From positions 186,001-250,000 of the forward strand of contig NZ_BAABIA010000005.1 of NCBI RefSeq assembly GCF_039542385.1: 64,000 nucleotides of DNA, read 5' to 3'. How positions within the stretch are numbered: position 1 is the stretch's first letter; each line of letters starts with the position of its first letter. A model generated the notes under the pieces. It was not told the origin of the DNA. It made no database searches and saw nothing but the letters and a program-made list of their open reading frames with translations. The translations under genes and the position numbers were made by a program. Shown piece after piece: positions 52,740 through 61,712 of the stretch. The stretch comes from Prosthecobacter algae. Its GTDB lineage: Bacteria > Verrucomicrobiota > Verrucomicrobiia > Verrucomicrobiales > Verrucomicrobiaceae.

Positions 52740-53822
52740 TTACGTAAGTTCCGTTTCCTCTGCTACGGGTTCGGGCAGGCCACTCACTCGGGCCAAGGGT
52801 GACAGCACATTCACGGGCCAAGGCCGGAAGCGTTCGATGATGCCGGGGGCCAGTTCCTTGCCGTTTTGGTACCCTCGGCGCAGCATCTCCATCTTCGCAT
52901 CAATGTTATCCACATGATGCAGGATGATGGCCTCTGGAGTCTTTGGCAGCACAGGTGAGCCAAATTCATACTGGCCGTGGTGAGAGGCAATGAGGTGCAG
53001 CAGATGCATGCGCACCAGATCTCCCGCAGGCTCCAGCATCGTCCAGGCAGGGGCCTCGGGTCGGTCCATCATGTCGCGCCAGAGTTTGTTCACCAGTTCC
53101 AGGCCTAACGAAATATGCCCCAACATTTCTCCATGCAATTGATAGGGCTGGCTGAAGCCTGTTTCCGGATAGGTGTTTTCCCACAACTTGCCACAATCAT
53201 GAAACAACACCCCGGCCACCAGGAGATCGTGATTGAGGGTGGGATACACTCCGGCAATCACCACGGCCGTGCGCATCATTTGCGCCACGTGTTCCACCAG
53301 CCCACCCCGGCGGGCATGATGATTTTCCCGCGCCGCAGCGGTGCGGCGAAAGCGTTCGCCATGCTTCTCCAAAAACAGACTGCAGAGTGTCTTCAGCCGA
53401 GGATCCCGCATCGCCTCCACCAGCGCTACGATGTCCGCATAGTCCGCCCGCTGCCGCTCCGCCAGATCGGCATCACCGCTGAGAATGACCTGCTTTTCCT
53501 CATCATCCAGCAGCCGCATCTGCGGCTGACGTGGCTCAATGCCATACTTACCCGTGTCCACCCACTGCGCCGCTAGCTCGATGAATGTGCCGCGCTGGAG
53601 CTGCCGTGCGTCTTGAAACAGTGGGTTGTTATCAAACACTCGCCAGACCATGGAATCCCCCGCGTCCGCCAGCTTCACCTCCAGGAACGGCGCTCCGCCA
53701 GAGGTCTGCTTTTCGATGCGGTTATCCACCTGTACATGCACCCGATAAGGCTGCGCCGAAGGACCCGCGATCTGCTTCAGTTGCGTGAGGGTCAAAAGGT
53801 CAAGATCAGCGGCATCGTCCAT
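52740..53822 (-). CDS. YhaM-type 3'-5' exoribonuclease (OB fold plus HD domain)
   Basis: YhaM degrades RNA and DNA 3'-5' with manganese. The protein has 360 residues: an N-terminal OB-type region (SAQPYRVHVQVDNRIEKQTS) and an HD domain with GGLVEHVAQMMRTAVV, VAGVLFHDCGKLWENTY and LVRMHLLHLIASHHGQYEFG. Such proteins carry the phosphohydrolase HD signature, and the layout matches the family. It is monocistronic or precedes the Cys-rich gene by 32 bp. Confidence 0.85.
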   Translation of the reverse strand: MDDAADLDLLTLTQLKQIAGPSAQPYRVHVQVDNRIEKQTSGGAPFLEVKLADAGDSMVWRVFDNNPLFQDARQLQRGTFIELAAQWVDTGKYGIEPRQPQMRLLDDEEKQVILSGDADLAERQRADYADIVALVEAMRDPRLKTLCSLFLEKHGERFRRTAAARENHHARRGGLVEHVAQMMRTAVVIAGVYPTLNHDLLVAGVLFHDCGKLWENTYPETGFSQPYQLHGEMLGHISLGLELVNKLWRDMMDRPEAPAWTMLEPAGDLVRMHLLHLIASHHGQYEFGSPVLPKTPEAIILHHVDNIDAKMEMLRRGYQNGKELAPGIIERFRPWPVNVLSPLARVSGLPEPVAEETELT

Positions 53823-53966
53823 GCCTCAGTCAAAACCGACTCAGGCAGGGGATGCAAGGAAGAACGTGAGGGCAAATGGGAAGGTTGAAGAGATGGGTAA
53901 AGCTCGGAAAGGCACTCTCGCCGTGCCCAACTAGACAATTTGTCTTTCGTGAGTTATCATTCACCC

Positions 53967-54221
53967 ATGACTGCGACTTTTAACACCGTTCTTGAACAGG
54001 CTCTTCAGTTGCCTGTGGAAGAGCGTTCCCGCATCGCCTCCCGTTTGATTGAAAGCGTGGATGAAGTCGATGATGTGGAGACGAGTCCCGCGTGGCGGGC
54101 CGAGATTGAAAGCCGGATGGATTCCATTCGTCAAGGAACCGCCAAACTCATCCCTGACGACGAAGTCATGATCGGGCTTCGGCGCAAACTGGCCGAACAG
54201 CGAGCTGCCAAGTCCGCATGA
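53967..54221 (+). CDS. Addiction-module antitoxin (Unstab_antitox type)
   Basis: The ATG at 53967 gives 84 residues. TVLEQALQLPVEERSRIASR and LIESVDEVDDVETSPAWRAE match the small addiction-module component family paired with RelE/ParE-type toxins. It ends with ATGA (54218-54221) overlapping a second start, as expected for a coupled toxin gene. No intact toxin follows; only a short stub before the M19 gene remains. Confidence 0.8.
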   Translation: MTATFNTVLEQALQLPVEERSRIASRLIESVDEVDDVETSPAWRAEIESRMDSIRQGTAKLIPDDEVMIGLRRKLAEQRAAKSA

Positions 54222-54256
54222 CCATTCTCTGGCATGAGGACTCGCGTTCACTCTGT
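54218..54256 (+). pseudogene. Stub of the partner toxin gene
   Basis: A start coupled to the antitoxin stop opens MTILWHEDSRSLC. The first residues resemble the beginning of RelE/ParE-type toxins (M-x-I-x-W/F-H-x-x-A/S-R). After about 13 codons the frame runs into the antisense end of the M19 peptidase gene and loses resemblance. The toxin appears truncated. This call is tentative because the stub is so short. Confidence 0.35.
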
Positions 54257-55588
54257 TCACACCGCGTTGGCCTTGACCACACGCAGCATGTTTTCTCCCA
54301 GCACCAGGCGGATGGCTTCATCGCTGTGGCCGCGCATGACCATGCCGAGGGTGAAGAGCGGCCAATTGGTCCAGGCGATGCTTTGTTCAGCCTGAGGGGT
54401 GGTGATGTAATCATCCTTCGGCCACAGGTGCTCCCAGCGGTCGCCAGCGCCACCCAGGGGTGATGAGCCATCGGGGCGGCGCAGGATTTTGGCTCGTTCT
54501 TCTTTCTCAAACCGCGAGGTGTAGGAGATGTCGCAGCCGATGGCAGCGTGCTGGGCCCCGAAGGTTTTGATGACATGATCCAGATGATCCATCAGCGAGT
54601 TGATATCCCCTTTGCCGCCCAGGAAACGCGAGATGCAGCACATGCCGACGAGGCCGTCCGTTTCACAAATGGCGCGGATGGCGCTGTCGGGTTTGCCCCG
54701 AAAATGGGTGTAGACCTCTGCACAGGTGGTGTGGCTGGCCACCATGGGCTTGGCGGAAACCTTGGCCGCATCTTCCGCCGTTTTCCAGCCGCTGTGGGCC
54801 ACATCCACAATGACACCCACCTTGTTCATCTCAGCCACAGTCGCTTTGCCGAAATCGCTGAGGCCACCGTCATGCGGCTCGCCTGCCCCATCGCCAATGG
54901 GATTACGGCGGTTATACGTCAGGTGCATCATGCGGATGCCAAGCTCATGGAAAATGCGGACGAAACGCAGCTCATCCTTCACGCTGTCCCACTCCATGCG
55001 CAGCGGCACCCCATTGCCCGTGAAGCACAGCCCCACGTGCCCGTCTTTTTTCAGAGCCACGATCTCCTCGGCGGTGGTGACCTTGGATAACGCAGGCTTC
55101 AGGCCATCCGTGGCTTTGGTGAAATGAGCGAGACGCTTGATGAGCCGCAGCGGATCATTGCCCTCTTCGCCCGCATTTTGAAAAACGCAGGTCACGCCCG
55201 CCGCTTTGAATGCCTGGAAAAACTCCTCCCGTTCCCGTTCATTGGAGACTCCCCGGCTCATGGACATGGATTCGCGGAGGTCGCCCAGTTCATCCGACGA
55301 AGCCCCTTCACGGATGGCTGCATTGATGGCCTCGCCATCCACGGCAAAGCGGGGTGCAAAGCCATACGATTCAAAGACCACGGAGCTGAAATGCAGCTCC
55401 CAGGCTCGTTCGAGTTGTGCCTGGGTGGGTTTCAAAAGACCCAAGGCAATCTCGCGGGGTTTGTCAATCGTGGGGTTACCCGTGCGCCAGATCTCGCGGC
55501 TTGCTTGAGCCCGAGTGGAGATGTGGAAGCTGCTAGCCAGGGCAGCCAGCGGCAACTGAGAAAGCAAGGAACGACGAGAAAGGCTCAT
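54257..55588 (-). CDS. Twin-arginine-exported peptidase M19-like dipeptidase
   Basis: M19 (renal dipeptidase) enzymes are zinc peptidases acting on dipeptides. The protein has 443 residues with a Tat leader (RRSLLSQLPLAALASSF). The C-terminal metal region is visible: DVAHSGWKTAEDAA, VASHTTCAEVYTHFR and AAIGCDISYTSRFEKEE. The N-terminal H-x-D that opens the usual family (DGHND) is not seen where expected, so it may be a divergent or altered enzyme. It is 27 bp downstream of the ceramidase-like gene. Confidence 0.75.
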   Translation of the reverse strand: MSLSRRSLLSQLPLAALASSFHISTRAQASREIWRTGNPTIDKPREIALGLLKPTQAQLERAWELHFSSVVFESYGFAPRFAVDGEAINAAIREGASSDELGDLRESMSMSRGVSNEREREEFFQAFKAAGVTCVFQNAGEEGNDPLRLIKRLAHFTKATDGLKPALSKVTTAEEIVALKKDGHVGLCFTGNGVPLRMEWDSVKDELRFVRIFHELGIRMMHLTYNRRNPIGDGAGEPHDGGLSDFGKATVAEMNKVGVIVDVAHSGWKTAEDAAKVSAKPMVASHTTCAEVYTHFRGKPDSAIRAICETDGLVGMCCISRFLGGKGDINSLMDHLDHVIKTFGAQHAAIGCDISYTSRFEKEERAKILRRPDGSSPLGGAGDRWEHLWPKDDYITTPQAEQSIAWTNWPLFTLGMVMRGHSDEAIRLVLGENMLRVVKANAV

Positions 55589-55615
55589 AAATTCTTTTTG
55601 TTAGGCAATAAAACA

Positions 55616-57124
55616 TCAAGGCATCAAGGCTTTCAAAACAGCCACGGCCTTGTCCTCAAAAATCTTTTGCCACTCCGGGGCCACAAGCGCATCACAATCT
55701 TCCTGGGCATATCCTGTGTTGTTCCGCTGCGCAACGGTGGCTGCGTAGTAGATGTAGCCATTGGTGTAACCCGCGACAAAAGCATGTGGATCAGCGAAGG
55801 CTTTCTTGATGTTAAGGCCGACCTGTACGGTCAGTTCTCCGGGGAACGTGACCATCTTAAAATCTCCCACGCGCAGCCCGGCGATCTCCACATCCAAGGT
55901 GGGAGATCCCGCTGCGCGGTTTTGCGCCAAGTGCTTTTTGAGCAGGGCATGATTCGCATTCAGCCGGGTCAGTCGTTCCATGATCTGGATGTTTTGCAGA
56001 TAAGCCTCCACCGCCGTACGATTGTCGGCATCCAGCTTGGTTAGGGCATCTCGGCCTAACGACTGATCATGCAAATAACTTTGGGCGTAGTGCGAGGGGA
56101 AATCCGGCGTCAGCCTTTGCTGGATGAGCAGAGGCAGGAAGGTTTTGAAATTGATGTTGGTCGGCTTCAGCGCAGCCAGGAGTTTGACCTGCTCTGCCTC
56201 AATGGCTGCCATGCGTTTCTCCAAGTCCTGCCCCCGAGGCAAAGCGATGATTTCACGGCTGACTTTGATGGAAGCTGCGTCCGAAATTTGGATCTTCTTG
56301 GCAGCTTGGATCACGCTCAGGCCCAGCTTGTGCCCCAAAGGTTCTGCATCGGCAGGGCGGCTCACTTCCTTGTAGCGGAGTGGATTGATGTCGCCGCCGC
56401 AACCTTGGACAAAGAAAGCCATCGCTCCTTCTCCGAGGCTCTCTTCGATGAACTGCGAAGCATACGCAGGATAGTCCGCCGAGCTGCCCTTATGCGGCGG
56501 ATTCATGATGGGATGGCAGGCAAAGGAGTACAGCAGGGCGAGGGGCCGCCCGTCTTCACGATCCAGACGCAGGAGACCGATCTGCGGGTCAATGGGCCCC
56601 ACGCTGGCCACGTCTTCATCCCGGGGCATGGAGTAGGCGCGGCGCATGTCCACCTCGCTGCCGTCCTTCATTTTCAGGCGGCGATTTTCACTGATGCGGT
56701 CTTCATGCCCCACCCCGGCACCTGCCTTGACAGGCACCAGCTTGCCCCAGGCCTCTTTTACAGCCTGGGCGACTAGCTGCTCCGTATCCGCACGCACGAT
56801 GCCGTGACAGTGGCTGGCATTCACCACGATGCTTTCAGGCTTCACGCCTAGCTCCTTTTGCAATTGCATGCGCAAGTTAGCCATGAAGCCGTTGCCGATG
56901 CGGCCAATTTCCCCCACCGCCACCGCATCCACTGTGACCAGCACAAGCGTCTCCGCATCACTTCGGATGACCAGGGCCTTGGCAAAGCTGGGATCATGAA
57001 CGGGCCCGGCTTTGTAGTCCGTAATATCCACCTTGGATACCCCTGCGCGCAGGCCTGCCGCAAGTAGGGGAGACGTGAACAGTGCCAGGAGGAGGAGTAA
57101 CGTAGGAAGGCGGACAGCAGGCAT
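55616..57124 (-). CDS. Exported neutral/alkaline ceramidase-like protein
   Basis: The ATG at 57124 gives 502 residues with a signal peptide (MPAVRLPTLLLLLALFTSPL). AAGLRAGVSKVDITDYKAGP and NASHCHGIVRADTEQLVAQA match the N-terminal neutral/alkaline non-lysosomal ceramidase domain, a family widespread in Planctomycetes and Verrucomicrobia. FACHPIMNPPHKGSSADYPA and FVQGCGGDINPLRYKEVS follow. Such proteins hydrolyse ceramides or other amides; the natural substrate is unknown. It precedes the M19 gene in a probable operon. Confidence 0.82.
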   Translation of the reverse strand: MPAVRLPTLLLLLALFTSPLLAAGLRAGVSKVDITDYKAGPVHDPSFAKALVIRSDAETLVLVTVDAVAVGEIGRIGNGFMANLRMQLQKELGVKPESIVVNASHCHGIVRADTEQLVAQAVKEAWGKLVPVKAGAGVGHEDRISENRRLKMKDGSEVDMRRAYSMPRDEDVASVGPIDPQIGLLRLDREDGRPLALLYSFACHPIMNPPHKGSSADYPAYASQFIEESLGEGAMAFFVQGCGGDINPLRYKEVSRPADAEPLGHKLGLSVIQAAKKIQISDAASIKVSREIIALPRGQDLEKRMAAIEAEQVKLLAALKPTNINFKTFLPLLIQQRLTPDFPSHYAQSYLHDQSLGRDALTKLDADNRTAVEAYLQNIQIMERLTRLNANHALLKKHLAQNRAAGSPTLDVEIAGLRVGDFKMVTFPGELTVQVGLNIKKAFADPHAFVAGYTNGYIYYAATVAQRNNTGYAQEDCDALVAPEWQKIFEDKAVAVLKALMP

Positions 57125-57376
57125 TGCGCCTGAAAGAACGTGGTTAAATCGAACTTTCAGCACCCACCCGCGCCTGAAAAAGATGTTTTTGTGACCCGCC
57201 CCTTTCATTTTCCTGGATACCTTTTGTCAGAAGCTGACAAACAAGTTTGTGGAAGGCGGGCGGAAATCTCTGGCTGGAAATGCGCTATTCGCGCTAAAGA
57301 ACAGGCTGCTCGTCCGTTGCACAGATGCCGAGTGCCGTGTTTTCAGTCCCTGGCATCGGGCCCACTTCTTTTCACC

Positions 57377-58420
57377 ATGATTCGCACGCCTCTTTCCGTC
57401 TTTGTTTTGCCTCTGGCTCTCAGCCTGAGTTCCTGTGGCCCCAAGCCTGAATCCCAGGTCACTCAGGAAAAGGCCCCAGCCCCGCAGGCAGAGGCATCCA
57501 AAGCTGAGGACAAACCAGCCCCAGCCGTGGCTGAGACCGCACCTAAGCCAGCGACTGCACCGGCGGTGGAACCAGAAATCCCCTCCCCTCCCGTTTTCAA
57601 AACCGCCGTGGACATCGGCGATTTCGGCAGTGCCGAACCTGCCGAGCGTAAGGACATGCCCACCCGCGGCATCGTCGTGATGGGTCCAGAATCTTGGGAG
57701 CACAGCAATGGTGCACACTGGGAGACCTACACGGGCACCAAGTTCAAGGCAAAGCGCTGGGGCCGCTACAAGGTGCGTCTCACTTATTCGCTGAACCGTG
57801 CCACTCTGGGCATGCAATTCCGCATGGCAAATCTGGTGGTGAAAAAATCACTCGCCAATGCGCCCACCCCCCGCAAAACCTACCTGGGTGAGATTTATGT
57901 CGCCCAGCCAGGGGACCTCCCCTTCGCCCTGCTGACGCCGCCGACGGACAACGGCGGCTTCGTCCTGCACGAGCTGGCCCTCATCCCCACCTGCGAAGGC
58001 GAGACCCCGAAACAGGCCGAAGACGGCAGCATCACCCTCAGCGCCAAGGACGCCATCACCTGGTCCGAAAACATGCGCTATGAGCCGAAACCTGAGAAGA
58101 ACTGCCTGGGCTACTGGACCTCGGAAGACGACCTGGCCGAGTGGGAATTCGAGGTCCGCAAACCGGGCCGTTACAAAGTAACCGTGAGCCACGGCTGCGG
58201 CGGTGGCAACCACGGCAGCGAGGTGGAACTCCAGCACGCGGACCAGACGCTGAAATTCACCACGCAGGACACTGGCGGCTTCCAGAACTGGAAAGAGCTG
58301 CCGCTGGGCGAAATCGAGATCAAGGCCACAGGCAAACAGCGCCTGCGGATCGATCCCGTGAACAAGGTGAAATCCGCCGTGCTGGACGTGCAGAAAGTGG
58401 TGCTGACCCCGGTGGGTTAA
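57377..58420 (+). CDS. Lipoprotein with carbohydrate-binding-like domain
   Basis: The ATG at 57377 gives 347 residues with a lipobox leader (MIRTPLSVFVLPLALSLSSC). A Pro/Ala/Glu-rich linker spans about 30-75. Two beta-sandwich-like modules follow: WEHSNGAHWETYTGTKFKAK with GRYKVRLTYS, and EWEFEVRKPGRYKVTVSHGC with SAVLDVQKVVLTP. The layout resembles CBM6/CBM35-type or other glycan-binding modules; the second module is more convincing. Its stop overlaps the stop of the convergent tcdA gene. Confidence 0.68.
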   Translation: MIRTPLSVFVLPLALSLSSCGPKPESQVTQEKAPAPQAEASKAEDKPAPAVAETAPKPATAPAVEPEIPSPPVFKTAVDIGDFGSAEPAERKDMPTRGIVVMGPESWEHSNGAHWETYTGTKFKAKRWGRYKVRLTYSLNRATLGMQFRMANLVVKKSLANAPTPRKTYLGEIYVAQPGDLPFALLTPPTDNGGFVLHELALIPTCEGETPKQAEDGSITLSAKDAITWSENMRYEPKPEKNCLGYWTSEDDLAEWEFEVRKPGRYKVTVSHGCGGGNHGSEVELQHADQTLKFTTQDTGGFQNWKELPLGEIEIKATGKQRLRIDPVNKVKSAVLDVQKVVLTPVG

Positions 58421-59220
58421 GCCTCCGCTTTCTCCGCCAGCAAGATGCGCAGCACCTCGGCCGCGATGGCAAAACCAAAGGTGCCGGTGACAAAGGTGGC
58501 GGCGCCAAAACCAGCGGCGCAGTCCAGCCGCAAGCCGGCCTCCGTCCCCTGCTCCCGCTCAGTCGAGCAGGAGCCATCGGCCTGAGGATAGACGGCCTTT
58601 TCCGAGGAGTACACGCAGGGCACCCCCCAGAGCATCGGCTTGCCCCCAGGGCTTTTGGCAAAGCCATGAACCTCGCGCAGGCGGCGGCGCAATTGCTGCA
58701 GCAGGGGATCGGCCCCGGCCTCGCCCAGATCTGCCAGCTTCACCTGGGTGGGATCGCGCCGACCTCCGGCACTGCCAGAAACGACCACGGGAATGCCCAG
58801 CGCCTGCGCTTTGGCGATGATGAGGGCCTTGATCTGGGTACTGTCCACCGCGTCCACGATGACGTCGAAACCCGGGGCCAGCAGGCGGTCTGCACTGCTC
58901 TCCAGGAAAAACTCCGGCAGTGCCTGCACCTGACATTCCGGGGAGATTTCCGCCACGCGCCGGGCCAGCACCGCCACCTTCGGGTGCCCCACGGTGTGGG
59001 CCAGGGCGGGAAGCTGGCGATTGGTGTTAGTGATGCAGACGTCGTCCATGTCCATCAAGGTCAGAGAGCCCACACCGCTGCGGGCCAGGGCCTCCACTAC
59101 CCAGGAGCCGACCCCGCCCACACCGATCACCGCCACCCGCGCGCCATGCAGCCGCGGCAGGGCCTGCACGCCGTACAGACGGCCAATGCCGCCGAAACGC
59201 TGGAGATAACTTTCTGTCAT
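58417..59220 (-). CDS. tcdA: tRNA threonylcarbamoyladenosine dehydratase (TcdA/CsdL)
   Basis: TcdA forms the cyclic ct6A form of t6A in tRNA with ATP. The ATG at 59220 gives 267 residues starting MTESYLQRFGGIGRLYG. The nucleotide-binding motif VAVIGVGGVGSWVVEALARS, MDMDDVCITNTNRQL, and DPTQVKLADLGEAGADPLLQ are E1-like/TcdA features, and VPCVYSSEKAVYP is family-typical. The C-terminal GTFGFAIAAEVLRILL is also conserved. It shares 4 bp with the convergent lipoprotein gene. Confidence 0.9.
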   Translation of the reverse strand: MTESYLQRFGGIGRLYGVQALPRLHGARVAVIGVGGVGSWVVEALARSGVGSLTLMDMDDVCITNTNRQLPALAHTVGHPKVAVLARRVAEISPECQVQALPEFFLESSADRLLAPGFDVIVDAVDSTQIKALIIAKAQALGIPVVVSGSAGGRRDPTQVKLADLGEAGADPLLQQLRRRLREVHGFAKSPGGKPMLWGVPCVYSSEKAVYPQADGSCSTEREQGTEAGLRLDCAAGFGAATFVTGTFGFAIAAEVLRILLAEKAEA

Positions 59221-59319
59221 GCCTCCTTCCATAGCCGTAAAAGAAGACAGGCAAGGCAAAAAACACCCGCCTGAATTCTTTGCGTTCTTTGGGCCTCTTT
59301 GCAGCTATACCTCCCTCAC

Positions 59320-60108
59320 ATGTCTGACTTCACGCTCACCTTCCTCGGCACCGGCACCTCCGTCGGCATTCCGATGATCGGCTGTGACTGCGAGACCTGC
59401 CACAGCACGGACCCCCGGGACAACCGGCTGCGCTCCAGCATCTGGCTGAGAACACCGGAGATGAGCTGGATCGTGGACACGCCGCCAGATCTGCGCACCC
59501 AGTGCCTGCGCGCCGGCATCCGCCACCTGGATGCGGCCATCTTCACCCACCCGCACATGGATCACCTCACGGGGTTTGACGAACTGCGTCGCTTCACCAT
59601 CCCGGCAGATCAGTTCATGCCCATCTATGCCATGCCTTCGTGCCTGGCCGTGCTGGAGCGCATGTTTGAGTATGCCTTCAATGGGGAGAATCGGTATCGA
59701 GGTTACCTGAAGCCTTTCCCGAAACCCATCCATGGCCCCTTTCACCTCGGCGACACACTGGTGACTCCCCTGCCCGTGCTGCATGGCAAGGTAGAAACCG
59801 TGGGCTACCTTTTCACCCGGCAGGAGCGCAAACTCTGCGCCTACATTCCCGATGCCAAGATCATCCAACCCGAGGCGCTCGAGGCCATGGAGGGAGTGGA
59901 CACCCTCATCGTGGATGCCCTGCGCTACACCGAGCACCCCACCCACATGAGCGTGGCGGAGGCCCTGGCAGTGCAGGCGCAGATCCACCCCCGGCGCACC
60001 TTCCTCACCCACCTGCAATGCGAGGTCATGCACTCCCGGGCCGAGCCGCTGCTGCCCGAGGGAGTCAAACTTGCGTACGACGGGCTGGAACTGAACTGGG
60101 ACCTCTGA
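59320..60108 (+). CDS. MBL-fold hydrolase (PhnP-like)
   Basis: The ATG at 59320 gives 262 residues. It opens with LTFLGTGTSVGIPMIGCDCETC and has the metal motif FTHPHMDHLTGFDELRR, then LCAYIPDAKIIQPEALE with DTLIVDALRYTEHPTHMS. This matches the PhnP-like phosphoribosyl cyclic phosphodiesterase family, though many homologues have other phosphodiester substrates. The N-terminal CDCETC might bind zinc. It is 2 bp before the TIGR03790-type gene and probably co-transcribed. Confidence 0.82.
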   Translation: MSDFTLTFLGTGTSVGIPMIGCDCETCHSTDPRDNRLRSSIWLRTPEMSWIVDTPPDLRTQCLRAGIRHLDAAIFTHPHMDHLTGFDELRRFTIPADQFMPIYAMPSCLAVLERMFEYAFNGENRYRGYLKPFPKPIHGPFHLGDTLVTPLPVLHGKVETVGYLFTRQERKLCAYIPDAKIIQPEALEAMEGVDTLIVDALRYTEHPTHMSVAEALAVQAQIHPRRTFLTHLQCEVMHSRAEPLLPEGVKLAYDGLELNWDL

Positions 60109-60110
60109 TC

Positions 60111-61712
60111 ATGGCCGTCTCCCGAAATTCATCCCTTTGGTTAGGCTCCGTTAGGCGAACAGGAATGCTTAGCCTGACGCTGCTAGCCTTCTTCCTCAGT
60201 CCTCTGCTTGCCCAGGATCCCGCCCCGGCCCTGGATCTCAGTGGTGAAACCGTGGTGGTTTACAATCCGGACTTCGCCCAGTCTCGGGAGCTGGCCGAAT
60301 ACTACGCCCAGAAACGCGGCATCGCAGCGGACCACCTCATCGGCCTGGAGTGCCCGATGACGGACTCCATGACCCGGCAGCAGTATAACGAACTTTTGCG
60401 CAAGCCTTTGTTCGAAGCCTTCGTGCGCCGGGGCTGGTGGCGGCTAGGCCAGCAGGAGCTGAAGGACCCGGCCACAGGCAAGTCCATGCCCGCGATGACC
60501 GTGGCCGAGTCTGCCGTGCGTGTGGTGGTGCTGATGCGCGGTGTCCCCTTCCAAATTCAGCGGGATGCGCAGAACCCCAAGAACACGCAGGAAGATGAAG
60601 CCAGCGTGGATAGCGAACTGGCCCTGCTAGGCCTGCCGCGCCAGCCCATCGCTGGTGCTCTGCGCAATCCTTACTTCAAGCAGGACATGCGCTTCCAAAT
60701 GTTCCAAGGCACACCGGGACTGCTGCTGGTCGGCCGGCTGGATGGACCTGATGCGGACACCGTGAAGCGGATGATTGATGATGCGCTGACCGCCGAACAG
60801 CAGGGGCTGCGGGGTCGGGCGGTCATTGATCTGGCGCAGAAAACCGGGGCCTATCAGGAAGGTGAAGACTGGCTAAACCGCAGCGCTATCCTCTTTCGCC
60901 AAAAGGGCATCCCCGTCTATGTGGACAAGGCGGAGGCCGTGCTGCCCGACCACTGGCCCCTGCCGGATACTGCCTTTTATTTTGGCTGGTACACCACGAA
61001 TGCCAGCGGGGCCATCGCCAGTCCCTCGTTCAAATTTCAGACCGGGGCCATAGCCTGCCATCTGCATTCCTTCAGTGGGGCTGCGCTGCGTGCGCCAGAT
61101 CGGCATTGGGTAGGCCCGCTGCTACGGCAGGGGGCCGCCGCTGCGCTGGGCAATGTGTTTGAGCCCTACCTCAGCCTCACGGTCCACTTTGATGTTCTCA
61201 ACCAACGATTGCTAGAAGGCTACACGCTGGCGGAGGCCGCCTGGAATGCCACGCCGGTGCTCTCCTGGATGAATGTTGTCTGTGGAGATCCTCTCTACCG
61301 TCCTTATGCACGCGGTGCGGGCTCTAGCATGGGCGATGGACGCGACCGCGACTACGCCCTGTATCAAGGTACCTCCACTCGGCATCCGGGCGAGGACAGC
61401 CGCGAACTGAAACAGGCCCTCACCACCTTAGCCGAAACCCGCAGCAAACCGCACCTGCTGGAACTCACCGCCCTACTTTCCGCCAGCGAGGGCAAGAACA
61501 CCGAGGCCATCGACCTGCTGGAGCACGCCCTCAGCCTTTACGTCATCGCCTCCGACAAAGCCCGCGCGCATCTGTATCAGGCCCGCCTCTATCTGGATGA
61601 AAACCGTCCGGCTGAGGCCAAGGCCACCCTGCAAAAGATGCTGGATGATTCTAACCAAAAGGATGTACCCGCCAGCCAGGCTGCGCGGCTGATCCACAGT
61701 CAGATTCCCTGA
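60111..61712 (+). CDS. TIGR03790-type exported protein
   Basis: TIGR03790 is a family of uncharacterised proteins known mainly from Planctomycetes, Verrucomicrobia and relatives. The ATG at 60111 gives 533 residues with a signal peptide (LSLTLLAFFLSPLLA). Family-type features are VVVYNPDFAQSRELAEYYAQ near the start, RVVVLMRGVPFQIQRDAQN, and FYFGWYTTNASGAIASPSFK later. The C-terminal 100 residues form TPR-like helices. The reaction is unknown. The 5' end carries two GTTAGGC copies. Confidence 0.75.
   Translation: MAVSRNSSLWLGSVRRTGMLSLTLLAFFLSPLLAQDPAPALDLSGETVVVYNPDFAQSRELAEYYAQKRGIAADHLIGLECPMTDSMTRQQYNELLRKPLFEAFVRRGWWRLGQQELKDPATGKSMPAMTVAESAVRVVVLMRGVPFQIQRDAQNPKNTQEDEASVDSELALLGLPRQPIAGALRNPYFKQDMRFQMFQGTPGLLLVGRLDGPDADTVKRMIDDALTAEQQGLRGRAVIDLAQKTGAYQEGEDWLNRSAILFRQKGIPVYVDKAEAVLPDHWPLPDTAFYFGWYTTNASGAIASPSFKFQTGAIACHLHSFSGAALRAPDRHWVGPLLRQGAAAALGNVFEPYLSLTVHFDVLNQRLLEGYTLAEAAWNATPVLSWMNVVCGDPLYRPYARGAGSSMGDGRDRDYALYQGTSTRHPGEDSRELKQALTTLAETRSKPHLLELTALLSASEGKNTEAIDLLEHALSLYVIASDKARAHLYQARLYLDENRPAEAKATLQKMLDDSNQKDVPASQAARLIHSQIP
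60140..60156 (+). repeat. Tandem pair of the GTTAGGC motif
   Basis: GTTAGGC occurs at 60140-60146 and again at 60150-60156, inside codons 10-16 of the TIGR03790-type gene. The first copy codes W-Leu(TTA)-Gly, the second Val-Arg. It is part of a window-wide enrichment of this 7-mer described in the findings. Confidence 0.6.
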
